A stretch of 8,360 nucleotides of DNA, taken from NCBI GenBank assembly GCA_030625695.1, contig DAOUQK010000150.1, positions 1 through 8,360 of the forward strand. Direction: 5' to 3'. Shown here one piece after another: positions 1-6,000 of this stretch (its first letter is position 1; each line of letters starts with the position of its first letter). This DNA comes from Paracoccaceae bacterium (GTDB taxonomy: Bacteria; Pseudomonadota; Alphaproteobacteria; Rhodobacterales; Rhodobacteraceae). Under the pieces are notes generated by a model. The model had not been told where the DNA came from, did not search any database, and saw nothing but the letters and a program-made list of their open reading frames with translations. Made by a program: the position numbers and the translations under genes.

Positions 1-815
1 GGATCATCGGCGAGACCGCGAAAGTGCGGATCGAGGTGGACGCAGCCTTGGAAAACTATCGCTTCAACGACGCGGCCTCAGCACTTTATGCCTTTGTCTG
101 GGGCAAGGTCTGTGACTGGTATGTTGAATTCTCAAAACCGATGTTGCAGGGCGATGACGCGGATGCCCGGGAGGAAACCCAAGAGACGATGAAATGGGTG
201 CTGGACCAGTGCCTGATCCTGCTGCATCCGATCATGCCGTTCATCACTGAAGAACTTTGGGGCACCTCTGCCAGTCGCGCGCAAATGCTGATCCACGCGG
301 AATGGCCCGACTACGGCGATGATCTGGTGGACGCGGACGCTGACCGCGAAATGAACTGGGTCATTGGTTTGATTGATGCCATCCGTTCAGCGCGTCAGCA
401 AATGCACGTCCCTGCCGGGCTGAAAATCCCGATGCTGGTGAGCGAGATCAGTGATCAGGCCCGCGCCGCCTGGGACAGTAACGAGACGCTGATCAAACGT
501 CTGGCGCGGATCGAGAGTTTGGAAGCGGCTGAAAACCTCCCAAAAGGCACAATCACTGTGGCGGCGGCGGGGGCCAGTTTTGGTCTGCCGTTGGCCGGTA
601 TCATTGATATCGCCGAAGAAAAGGCGCGTCTGGAAAAGACTTTGGCCAAGCTGGCGAAAGAGCTTGGTGGGTTAAGGGGACGTCTGAACAACCCCAAATT
701 TGCCGCATCCGCGCCGCCAGACGTGGTCGAAGAAACCCGCGCCAATCTGGCCGCGCGCGAAGAGGAAGAGGCCAAGATCAAAGGCGCATTGGCGCGATTG
801 GCAGAAATGGCGTAG
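1..815 (+). CDS. valS: Valyl-tRNA synthetase, C-terminal part (5' truncated by window edge)
   Basis: The frame is open from base 3 (IIGETAKVRIEVD...), so the gene begins outside the window; the GTG at 24 is an internal Val codon, not a start. About 270 residues are visible, against roughly 900-1000 for a whole bacterial ValRS. The enzyme charges tRNA-Val in the cytoplasm. The visible part is the helical anticodon-binding domain, with the class I Val/Ile/Leu signatures ENYRFNDAASALYAFVW, CDWYVEFSKP and HPIMPFITEELW. A linker follows, then the C-terminal coiled-coil arm that is diagnostic of ValRS (last ~70 residues: IAEEKARLEKTLAKLAKEL, then NNPKFAASAPPDVVEETRA). The catalytic HIGH and KMSKS motifs lie upstream, outside the window. 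The stop TAG at 813-815 is embedded in a hairpin repeat (811-834). The next gene is convergent. Confidence 0.96.
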   Translation, partial: IIGETAKVRIEVDAALENYRFNDAASALYAFVWGKVCDWYVEFSKPMLQGDDADAREETQETMKWVLDQCLILLHPIMPFITEELWGTSASRAQMLIHAEWPDYGDDLVDADADREMNWVIGLIDAIRSARQQMHVPAGLKIPMLVSEISDQARAAWDSNETLIKRLARIESLEAAENLPKGTITVAAAGASFGLPLAGIIDIAEEKARLEKTLAKLAKELGGLRGRLNNPKFAASAPPDVVEETRANLAAREEEEAKIKGALARLAEMA

Positions 816-834
816 GGCGGGGTTCACCCCGCCG
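811..834 (+). repeat. REP-like 24-bp hairpin element, copy 1, carrying the valS stop
   Basis: A perfect 7-bp stem, GGCGGGG (816-822) and CCCCGCC (827-833), closes a TTCA loop. Together with its 5' flank CGTAG it forms a 24-bp unit that recurs exactly in inverted orientation at 1412-1435. The TAG in the unit is the stop codon of valS. The GC-rich stem could slow RNA polymerase or protect the mRNA end, but no T-run follows, so it is not a classical intrinsic terminator. I recall similar GGCGGGGTTCACCCCGCC palindromes as dispersed intergenic repeats in Rhodobacterales genomes; only two copies can be seen here. Confidence 0.75.
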
Positions 835-846
835 CCCGTCCCGCGA

Positions 847-1389
847 TTACTGCGCTTTCTCCAGCAACTCCAACGCCTCGGTTCCCGTCAGGCGTTGGTT
901 TCCGGCCGCCAGATCAAACGGCGATTCACCCATTTGATTGCGTAACGACGCATCTGCCCCGGCATTGATCAGCACCATGATATTCTCGGGCCCGCCGAAT
1001 TTGGCCACCCCGTGCAAGGGTGTCCAATCATTGGCCGTGCGGGCGTTCACGTCTGCCCCGGCGGCGATCAGCAGGCGTAACGATTTGGGCGTGCCCGCGC
1101 CGGATATGAAGTGGATCGGCATGCGGTTCCATTTGTCGCGCGCGTTCACATCCGCACCGGCCTGGATCAAAACTGTGACGACCTCGGCCGAGGCCGCGCC
1201 AACCCAGTACAGCGGGCGTTTGTCATCTGTTCCCAACGCGTTCACATCTGCGCCCGCATCGATCAGGTGCAGAACGTCGGCGGGGGTGGCGGTGGCATAA
1301 AATGTTGGGTCGCAGAGTTGTTGGCAATCTGCATAGGCGATGGTGGGGGCGCATAAAAACGCCGCAAAAAATGTTGATTTAAGTTTCAT
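847..1389 (-). CDS. Exported ankyrin-repeat protein, function unknown
   Basis: A 180-residue protein with a Sec-type signal peptide: KLK at the N-terminus, a hydrophobic core at 6-18, and likely cleavage after AYA at residue 20. It should be periplasmic or secreted. No lipobox is seen, although Cys22 and Cys26 near the mature N-terminus could form a disulphide. The rest is ankyrin repeats. The GAD(V/A)(N/S) turn recurs at residues 46, 78, 111 and 144 (period 32-33), with typical TPLH- or PIHF-like helix starts. In the DNA this shows as a recurring gcgttcac motif about 96-99 bp apart. Ankyrin repeats bind proteins; no partner is evident. The ATG at 1387-1389 has a good Shine-Dalgarno (AAGAGGAA, minus strand, about 1395-1402). 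The gene lies 41 bp downstream of the crotonase, may be co-transcribed with it, and is bracketed by two inverted hairpin repeats, suggesting a cassette-like history. Family assignment is firm; role is unknown. Confidence 0.88.
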   Translation of the reverse strand: MKLKSTFFAAFLCAPTIAYADCQQLCDPTFYATATPADVLHLIDAGADVNALGTDDKRPLYWVGAASAEVVTVLIQAGADVNARDKWNRMPIHFISGAGTPKSLRLLIAAGADVNARTANDWTPLHGVAKFGGPENIMVLINAGADASLRNQMGESPFDLAAGNQRLTGTEALELLEKAQ

Positions 1390-1411
1390 GGCTGGTTCCT
1401 CTTGGGGCTGC

Positions 1412-1435
1412 CGGCGGGGTGAACCCCGCCCTACG
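1412..1435 (-). repeat. REP-like 24-bp hairpin element, copy 2 (inverted), carrying the crotonase stop
   Basis: This is the exact reverse complement of the 24-bp unit at 811-834. On the plus strand the stem is GGCGGGG (1413-1419), the loop TGAA and the stem CCCCGCC (1424-1430). Read on the minus strand, its TAG (1431-1433) is the stop codon of the crotonase gene, just as copy 1 ends valS. It lies between the crotonase and the ankyrin gene, ending about 10 bp before the latter's ribosome binding site. It could attenuate read-through or affect mRNA stability. No T-run follows on the minus strand. Confidence 0.75.
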
Positions 1436-2213
1436 GAAATTTCGGGGGTTTGCCGGATATTTGCCCGGCGATCACGGCCATTTGGTCCGGTTTGCCGATT
1501 AACGCTACCTGTTCGGTCGATTCCGCCATAAGCACGTCGCCGCGCGATTCTGACTCGGCCACTGAAATCAGCCGCTTGGCGGCGCGGATCGCCGTTGGGC
1601 TTTGATTGGCGATGTGTTCGGCCATCGCTGTCGCCTCACCCAATGGGTCCTCCGACAACGATGTCACCAACCCCCAGCGTTCGCCCTGGGCCGCGTCTAC
1701 TGGCTGCGCGGTATAGGTCATCTGGCGCAAAACATCCGAGCGCATCAGTTGCGGCAGCAACACCATGCCGCCCATATCCGGCACCAGACCCCATTTCATC
1801 TCCATCACTGCCAGTTTGGTATCCGGTGCGGCAATACGAATGTCTGCCCCCAGCGCCAGTTGCAGCCCGCCGCCGTAGACCGCGCCCTGTAAGGCCGCGA
1901 TTACCGGCACCGGGACACGGCGCCAAACCAGGGCCAGTTCCTGCATGTCGTTGGTGTCGCCGTGGCTGCGGGGCATGATCCGTTCAGCCGGGTCCATTTG
2001 CGCGAGGGCCGCAAAGCTGGCCACATCCAGCCCGGCACAGAAACTTTTCCCCTCACCCGAGAGCACGACCACACGGGCGTCAGAGGTGGCGACTTCGCCG
2101 CCTGCGGCCAGAATCGCCTCGACCATATCGGGGTCCAGAGCGTTCATTTTGTCGGGGCGGGTCAGGGTAACAAACGCGATGTGATCGCGGTATTCGACGG
2201 ATACGCGTGGCAT
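1431..2213 (-). CDS. Crotonase/enoyl-CoA hydratase-family protein lacking one catalytic Glu
   Basis: At 260 residues it has normal length for the crotonase fold. Members act on acyl-CoA thioesters, holding the thioester carbonyl in an oxyanion hole. Visible motifs are SFCAGLD (57-63, with Ala60 giving one oxyanion-hole NH), GAVYGGGLQLALGADIRIA (110-128, with Gly115 giving the other) and VMEMKWGLVPDMGG (136-149). Aligned to rat mitochondrial enoyl-CoA hydratase from memory, Glu164 is retained as Glu138, but the position of Glu144 is Gln118. Simple hydration normally uses both glutamates, so an isomerase or another crotonase activity is as likely as hydratase. The ATG at 2211-2213 has a strong Shine-Dalgarno (AAGGAGA, minus strand, 2221-2227). 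It is divergent from the lyase-like gene and followed by the ankyrin gene. The fold is sure; the substrate is not. Confidence 0.9.
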   Translation of the reverse strand: MPRVSVEYRDHIAFVTLTRPDKMNALDPDMVEAILAAGGEVATSDARVVVLSGEGKSFCAGLDVASFAALAQMDPAERIMPRSHGDTNDMQELALVWRRVPVPVIAALQGAVYGGGLQLALGADIRIAAPDTKLAVMEMKWGLVPDMGGMVLLPQLMRSDVLRQMTYTAQPVDAAQGERWGLVTSLSEDPLGEATAMAEHIANQSPTAIRAAKRLISVAESESRGDVLMAESTEQVALIGKPDQMAVIAGQISGKPPKFP

Positions 2214-2237
2214 TTTGGGGTCTCCTTGGACGTTTGG

Positions 2238-2257
2238 GCCAATTAGGCCCGATTGGC
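2238..2257. promoter_or_regulatory. Inverted repeat in divergent intergenic region, possible operator
   Basis: GCCAAT (2238-2243) and ATTGGC (2252-2257) form perfect 6-bp arms around an 8-bp spacer, within the 142-bp region between the divergent crotonase and lyase-like genes. The spacing suits a dimeric regulator, but no regulator gene lies nearby and arms this short can arise by chance. It sits in the presumed 5' leader of the crotonase gene, so it could also form a small RNA hairpin. Confidence 0.25.
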
Positions 2258-2290
2258 GGTTCCTTTGCCAGCGCGACGTTGGGGAAATCT

Positions 2291-2320
2291 TTGTTCCCGT
2301 TTTGTTTTAAATTGTATATG
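2291..2320 (+). promoter_or_regulatory. Candidate sigma-70-type promoter for the lyase/aminotransferase pair
   Basis: TTGTTC (2291-2296) and TATATG (2315-2320) are separated by 18 bp in the most AT-rich part of the divergent intergenic region, about 36 bp before the ATG at 2356. Both boxes are imperfect. On the opposite strand a TACAAT box (complement of 2311-2316) has a weak TTACCC (complement of 2333-2338) 16 bp upstream and could serve the crotonase gene. If both are real, the two promoters overlap and would compete. This rests on motif reading only. Confidence 0.35.
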
Positions 2321-2355
2321 CTGGGATCACTGGGGTAAGAGAGAAAGGGTGAATC

Positions 2356-3195
2356 ATGCAACAGACTGAAAAATATGAGATATTCAAGGCAATGCATAGC
2401 GAGGATGCCCCGTTTGTGATTCCCAACCCTTGGGACGCGGGCACGGCGCGTATATTAACTGGGCTGGGGTTTAGTGCATTGGCAACCACTAGTGCCGGCT
2501 ACGCCTTTGCTGCTGGCAAGCGGGATTCGGAAGGGGCGTTGACACGCGATGAGATACTGGCCAACGCGCGCGCCATTGTTGCGACCACCGATCTGCCGGT
2601 CAGTGCCGATCTTGAAGACGGGTTTGGAGCGGCCCCCGAGGCTTGTGCGACATCTGTCGTCATGGCGGTGGAATGCGGGTTGGTTGGCGGCTCGATCGAG
2701 GACACTACCGGGGATAAGGACCACCCGATCCACGGGTTTGAACTGGCGGTTGAGCGAGTGGCCGCAGCGGCGCAGGCGGCCCGGGTTAAGCCGTTTTTGC
2801 TGACCGCACGGGCGGAAGGGTATTCATACGGGCAGGCTGATCTGGGCGAGACGATCCGCCGGTTGCAGGCGTTTTCGATGGCTGGCGCGGATGTGCTTTA
2901 TGCGCCGGACCTGCCGGATATTGACGCGATCAGGACGGTCTGCGCCGAGGTTGACAAGCCGGTGAATGTGGTGATGGGCCTGAGCGGGCCGCTGTATTCG
3001 GTTGCGGAACTGGGCGAGGCCGGGGTGAGCCGGATCAGCGTTGGCGGTTCATTCGCGCGGGCCGCATTGGGCGCGGTGATCCGGGCTGCGCACGAGGTGT
3101 TGGGGCAGGGGACGTTCCAATATGCGCGGGATGCGGTGCCGGATGGTGAGGTGCGCCAGATGATGTCGGGCTGGAAGGCCGGGTTGCGTGGTTAA
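2356..3195 (+). CDS. Isocitrate lyase/PEP mutase-superfamily protein, substrate unknown
   Basis: At 279 residues it is a single alpha/beta-barrel domain of the ICL/PEPM superfamily, whose members make or break C-C or P-C bonds in 2-oxo acids using Mg2+. The N-terminal FVIPNPWDAGTARIL (20-34) and TTSAGYA (44-50) form the substrate end. ADLEDGFG (84-91) supplies the Mg2+-binding acidic cluster (Asp85, Glu87, Asp88), GGSIEDTTG (111-119) the next acid (Glu115), and LLTARAEGY (148-156) the Arg/Glu pair. The KKCGH-type loop with the catalytic Cys of isocitrate and methylisocitrate lyases is absent; the stretch after Glu115 reads DTTGDKDHPIHGF. An oxaloacetate decarboxylase, phosphonopyruvate-hydrolase-like or other role is therefore more likely than a true methylisocitrate lyase. 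The ATG at 2356 follows an AAAGGGTGA-like Shine-Dalgarno at about 2344-2352. A HisC-like aminotransferase follows after 42 bp, probably in the same operon. The exact reaction cannot be told. Confidence 0.9.
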   Translation: MQQTEKYEIFKAMHSEDAPFVIPNPWDAGTARILTGLGFSALATTSAGYAFAAGKRDSEGALTRDEILANARAIVATTDLPVSADLEDGFGAAPEACATSVVMAVECGLVGGSIEDTTGDKDHPIHGFELAVERVAAAAQAARVKPFLLTARAEGYSYGQADLGETIRRLQAFSMAGADVLYAPDLPDIDAIRTVCAEVDKPVNVVMGLSGPLYSVAELGEAGVSRISVGGSFARAALGAVIRAAHEVLGQGTFQYARDAVPDGEVRQMMSGWKAGLRG

Positions 3196-3237
3196 CAGGG
3201 CTTGCCGTGGCTGTGTCGCTGAGGTTATCTGCCGGGT

Positions 3238-4344
3238 ATGACATATCCACGCTATACCCCGCTTGCACAATCCTTGCCCGCATCGGTGCCGTTTGTTGGC
3301 CCGGAAACTCAGGAGCGCGCGCGCGGTGCGCCGTTTGAGGCGCGGGTTGGGGCAAATGAGAACGTGTTTGGCCCGTCGCCGCGCGCGATCAAGGCGATGC
3401 AGGACGGGGCTGCGGATATCTGGATGTACGGCGACCCCGAGAACTATGATTTGCGTCATGCGTTGGCCCGGTTTCATGGGGTAACGCCGGAAAATATCGT
3501 TGTGGGTGAAGGGATTGACGGGTTGCTCGGCTATCTCGCGAGGCTGCTGGTTGAGCCGGGAGATGCGGTTGTGACCTCGGCCGGGGCTTATCCTACGTTC
3601 AATTTCCATGTGGCCGGTTTTGGTGGGGTGCTGCATCTGGTGCCATTTGTCGACGATCATGAAGACCCAGGTTTGCTGTTTGCCAAGGCGGCTGAGGTTG
3701 GGGCGAAGATGGTCTATCTGGCCAATCCGGATAACCCGATGGGCACCTGGGCAAAGGGCGCGGATATTTTGCAGGCAATGGAGGGGTTGCCCGAAGGATG
3801 CCTGTTGATTCTGGATGAGGCATATGTGGAATGCGCGCCCGAGGGGACGGCGGTAAAGATTGATGCGAATGACCCTAGGGTGATCATTATGCGCACGTTT
3901 TCCAAGGCTTACGGGATGGCGGGGGCGCGGGTAGGCTATGGCATTGGCGCGCCTGAATTGATTTTGGCGTTCAACAAGGTGCGCAATCATTTTGGCATGA
4001 ATCGTTCGGCGCAGGCCGGCGCGTTGGCGGCTTTGGCGGATACCGAATGGTTGGCGCATGTGCTGGCCGAGATTGCTATGGCGCGGGTACGGATAGGTGA
4101 AATAGCGCGGGCGAATGGGCTGACGACGTTGGCGTCAGCGACCAATTTTGTGGCGATTGATTGTGGGCGCGACGGGGCGTTTGCCAAGGCGGTTTTGGAC
4201 GGGTTGGTGGAGCGGGGTATATTTGTCCGCATGCCGTTTGCAGAACCTCAGAACCGCTGTATTCGGATTTCTGTCGGCACCAAGGCGGACCTTGACGCCT
4301 TTGCGGCGGCATTGCCAGAGGCATTGAAGCAGGCCGGGATCTAG
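3238..4344 (+). CDS. HisC-like PLP-dependent aminotransferase (class I/II)
   Basis: The 368 residues match the histidinol-phosphate aminotransferase subfamily of fold-type I PLP enzymes. Visible elements are GANEN (38-42), YGDPENYDLRHALARFHGV (64-82), NPDNPMGT (163-170, Asn166 contacting the PLP ring), LDEAY (192-196, Asp193 to the pyridine N, Tyr196), TFSKAYGMAGARVGY (220-234, Lys223 as Schiff-base lysine, Arg231 to the PLP phosphate), FVRMP (Arg331) and IRISVGT (Arg343, substrate carboxylate). As I remember E. coli HisC, nearly all these residues sit at a constant offset of about nine. The N-terminal phosphate-contacting Tyr region reads VPFVGPE, with Phe instead of Tyr, and no other his gene is nearby, so true histidine biosynthesis is doubtful; another amino donor is possible. 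Only a weak GAGG (3221-3224) precedes the ATG, so translation may depend on the upstream gene. An intrinsic terminator follows. Confidence 0.9.
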   Translation: MTYPRYTPLAQSLPASVPFVGPETQERARGAPFEARVGANENVFGPSPRAIKAMQDGAADIWMYGDPENYDLRHALARFHGVTPENIVVGEGIDGLLGYLARLLVEPGDAVVTSAGAYPTFNFHVAGFGGVLHLVPFVDDHEDPGLLFAKAAEVGAKMVYLANPDNPMGTWAKGADILQAMEGLPEGCLLILDEAYVECAPEGTAVKIDANDPRVIIMRTFSKAYGMAGARVGYGIGAPELILAFNKVRNHFGMNRSAQAGALAALADTEWLAHVLAEIAMARVRIGEIARANGLTTLASATNFVAIDCGRDGAFAKAVLDGLVERGIFVRMPFAEPQNRCIRISVGTKADLDAFAAALPEALKQAGI

Positions 4345-4360
4345 AGTTTTGTGCGTTTTG

Positions 4361-4391
4361 CACCTGTATTTCAGGTGGTTTGTTTCGTTTT
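4361..4391 (+). terminator. Intrinsic terminator after the aminotransferase gene
   Basis: CACCTG (4361-4366) pairs perfectly with CAGGTG (4372-4377) across a TATTT loop, followed by a T-rich run (gtttgtttcgtttt, 4378-4391). It begins 17 bp after the stop codon and is a plausible rho-independent terminator for the two-gene rightward unit. A second small hairpin, GTGC-gtttt-GCAC (4351-4363), overlaps its 5' arm and could compete with it. Confidence 0.6.
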
Positions 4392-4423
4392 GTACAAAAA
4401 TTATTTGTTAAGGTTTGCGGACT

Positions 4424-4460
4424 AAAAACGTTTCAATCCACGATTCCCGAATCATTGTTT
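4424..4460 (-). terminator. Weak candidate terminator for the minus-strand polysaccharide operon
   Basis: On the minus strand, GATT-CGGG-AATC (complement of 4442-4453), with possible outer CAAT/ATTG pairing, is followed by a short T-run (complement of AAAAA at 4424-4428). The stem is short and AT-rich, so this is tentative. The rest of the 135-bp convergent gap (4345-4479) is AT-rich and contains a 12-bp palindrome, TTTTGTACAAAA (4388-4399); I see no gene in it. Confidence 0.3.
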
Positions 4461-4479
4461 CAAGGAAAATCTGAATGGT

Positions 4480-5976
4480 TTAAAACGTCTGGTCGTAGTC
4501 GCCGACCAGCGGTTCGGTGCGGATAATCGCGTCAATGTCAGCGAATATCGCCCGCAGTTCTGCCTCGCTTTCGGGGCTTTCGCAAACCACCACCAGATTG
4601 GGCGTATTGGATGAGGCGCGAACCAGACCCCAGCCGCCGTTATCCAGGATCATCCGTGCGCCGTTGACCGTAACCACCTGGGTGATTTTGCGCCCGCCAA
4701 TGGTGCCGCCATCGTCGGCAAGTTTGACCAGCTTTTCGACCAGGCGTTCCAGCACGATATATTTTTCGGTGTCGGCGCAGTAGGGTGACATGGTGGGCAT
4801 GGACCAGGTTTTGGGCAGGGCGCGGCGCAGGTCGGACATGGATTTATCCGGGTTGCGGTCCATCAGTTTGCAGATTTCAACCGCCACGCGCATACCGCAA
4901 TCATAGCCGCGCCCAATTGGTTCCGCCAGAAAGTAGTGGCCGGATTTTTCAAACCCGGCGAGGGCGCCGATTTCCTTGACCCGGCGTTTCATATGCGAAT
5001 GGCCGGTTTTCCAGTAGTCCGCCTTGATGTCGTATTTCAACAACTCCGGGTCCGAGGCGTAAAGCCCGGTGGATTTGACGTCGGCGACAAAGGTTGATCC
5101 GGGATATATCTTGGCCAAGTCCCGCGCCATGATGACGCCGACCTTATCGGCAAAAATCTCTTCGCCTTCGTCGTCCACTACGCCGCAACGGTCGCCGTCG
5201 CCGTCAAAGCCAAGGGCGAAATCTGCGCCGGATGCCTTCACGCTGTCACTCATATCGTGCAGCATTTCCATGGCTTCGGGGTTGGGGTTGTAATGGGGAA
5301 AAGTATAATCCAGCCCATTATGGCTTGCCACGACTTCGACGCCGATGCGTTCGAACAGTTCGGGCGCAAAGGCGGACGCGGTGCCGTTGCCGGTGGCGCA
5401 GACCACTTTCAAAGGCCGGGACATTTTGAAATCGCCAACCAGATCGTCGAGGTAGGCCTCTTTCACGCCATCGACGTATTCATATGACCCACCGGGGCGG
5501 GGTTCCCCCTGGCCGTTCAGAACGATGTCGCGCAGTTCGTTCATTTCGTCCGGGCCATGGGTCAGGGGGCGTTCAAACCCCATTTTAACGCCGGTCCAGC
5601 CGTTTGGATTGTGGCTGGCGGTGACCATGGCGACGGCGGGCGCGTCCAGATGGAACTGGGCGAAATAGGCCATTGGCGACACGGCCGGGCCAATGTCACG
5701 CACCTTGATCCCAGCCTGCATCAGACCCAGCATCAGAGCGTTTTTTATCGACAGGGAATAGTCGCGGTAGTCGTTGGCGACGGCGATCTCGGGCTTAATG
5801 CCCCGGCGCATCATCTGGGTGCCAAGGCCAAGGCCAAGGGCGGTAATGCCGGGCAGGTTAATTTCATCCGGGTATTTCCAGCGGGCGTCATATTCGCGGA
5901 ATCCCGTGGGGGTGATCATCGCATCACGCAGGAATTCCCAGGTGTTCTGGGTGACTGTGGGATTTGGTTTGGTCAT
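4480..5976 (-). CDS. Phosphomannomutase/phosphoglucomutase (alpha-D-phosphohexomutase)
   Basis: At 498 residues it is a complete four-domain phosphohexomutase that interconverts hexose-6-phosphate and hexose-1-phosphate through a phosphoserine. The result, mannose- or glucose-1-phosphate, feeds GDP- or UDP-sugar synthesis in the cytoplasm. The four signatures are in order: TASHNPNGWTGVKMG (119-133, phosphoserine Ser121), FDGDGDR (257-263, the Asp triad binding Mg2+), GFEKSGHYF (341-349, sugar-specificity loop) and GWGLVRASSNTPNLVV (448-463, phosphate-binding loop). The E-x-SGH form of the sugar loop is that of dual PMM/PGM enzymes such as AlgC. The start is 24 bp after the kdsA stop, with only a weak AAGAG upstream, so translation probably depends on the operon message. 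Last visible gene of the capsule/LPS-type operon. Which sugar it prefers in vivo cannot be read from the sequence. Confidence 0.95.
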   Translation of the reverse strand: MTKPNPTVTQNTWEFLRDAMITPTGFREYDARWKYPDEINLPGITALGLGLGTQMMRRGIKPEIAVANDYRDYSLSIKNALMLGLMQAGIKVRDIGPAVSPMAYFAQFHLDAPAVAMVTASHNPNGWTGVKMGFERPLTHGPDEMNELRDIVLNGQGEPRPGGSYEYVDGVKEAYLDDLVGDFKMSRPLKVVCATGNGTASAFAPELFERIGVEVVASHNGLDYTFPHYNPNPEAMEMLHDMSDSVKASGADFALGFDGDGDRCGVVDDEGEEIFADKVGVIMARDLAKIYPGSTFVADVKSTGLYASDPELLKYDIKADYWKTGHSHMKRRVKEIGALAGFEKSGHYFLAEPIGRGYDCGMRVAVEICKLMDRNPDKSMSDLRRALPKTWSMPTMSPYCADTEKYIVLERLVEKLVKLADDGGTIGGRKITQVVTVNGARMILDNGGWGLVRASSNTPNLVVVCESPESEAELRAIFADIDAIIRTEPLVGDYDQTF

Positions 5977-6000
5977 TGGGAAATACTCTTGTGAATGGGG

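Noticed and set aside
455..781. Long open frame antisense to valS
   Set aside because: It lies wholly inside a well-conserved ValRS coding region, is Ala/Ser/Arg-rich as expected of an off-frame GC-rich reading, and has no recognisable motif.
816..833. Hairpin after valS as a classical rho-independent terminator
   Set aside because: The stem is strong, but it is followed by gccgcccgtcccgcg with no T-run on the plus strand, and the same unit recurs elsewhere, so it is better described as a repeat element.
3049..4059. 336-codon open frame antisense to the aminotransferase and lyase-like genes
   Set aside because: Rich in Arg, His, Pro and Gln, with no domain. It overlaps two genes with intact active-site motifs, so it is a frame shadow of GC-rich DNA.
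4388..4399. TTTTGTACAAAA palindrome as a regulator binding site
   Set aside because: It lies between two convergent gene ends, downstream of both, within the T-tail of the terminator; there is no promoter nearby for it to control.
4430..4442. GTTTCAATCCACG, matching one end of common type I-C CRISPR repeats
   Set aside because: Only one copy occurs, the GC-rich repeat stem does not follow, there are no spacers and no cas genes. A 13-base match in AT-rich intergenic DNA is most simply chance or at best an unsupported relic.
5557..5994. Open frame opposite the 5' part of the hexomutase gene
   Set aside because: It overlaps the catalytic-serine region of a conserved enzyme, is His/Gly-rich, and shows no convincing start signal.
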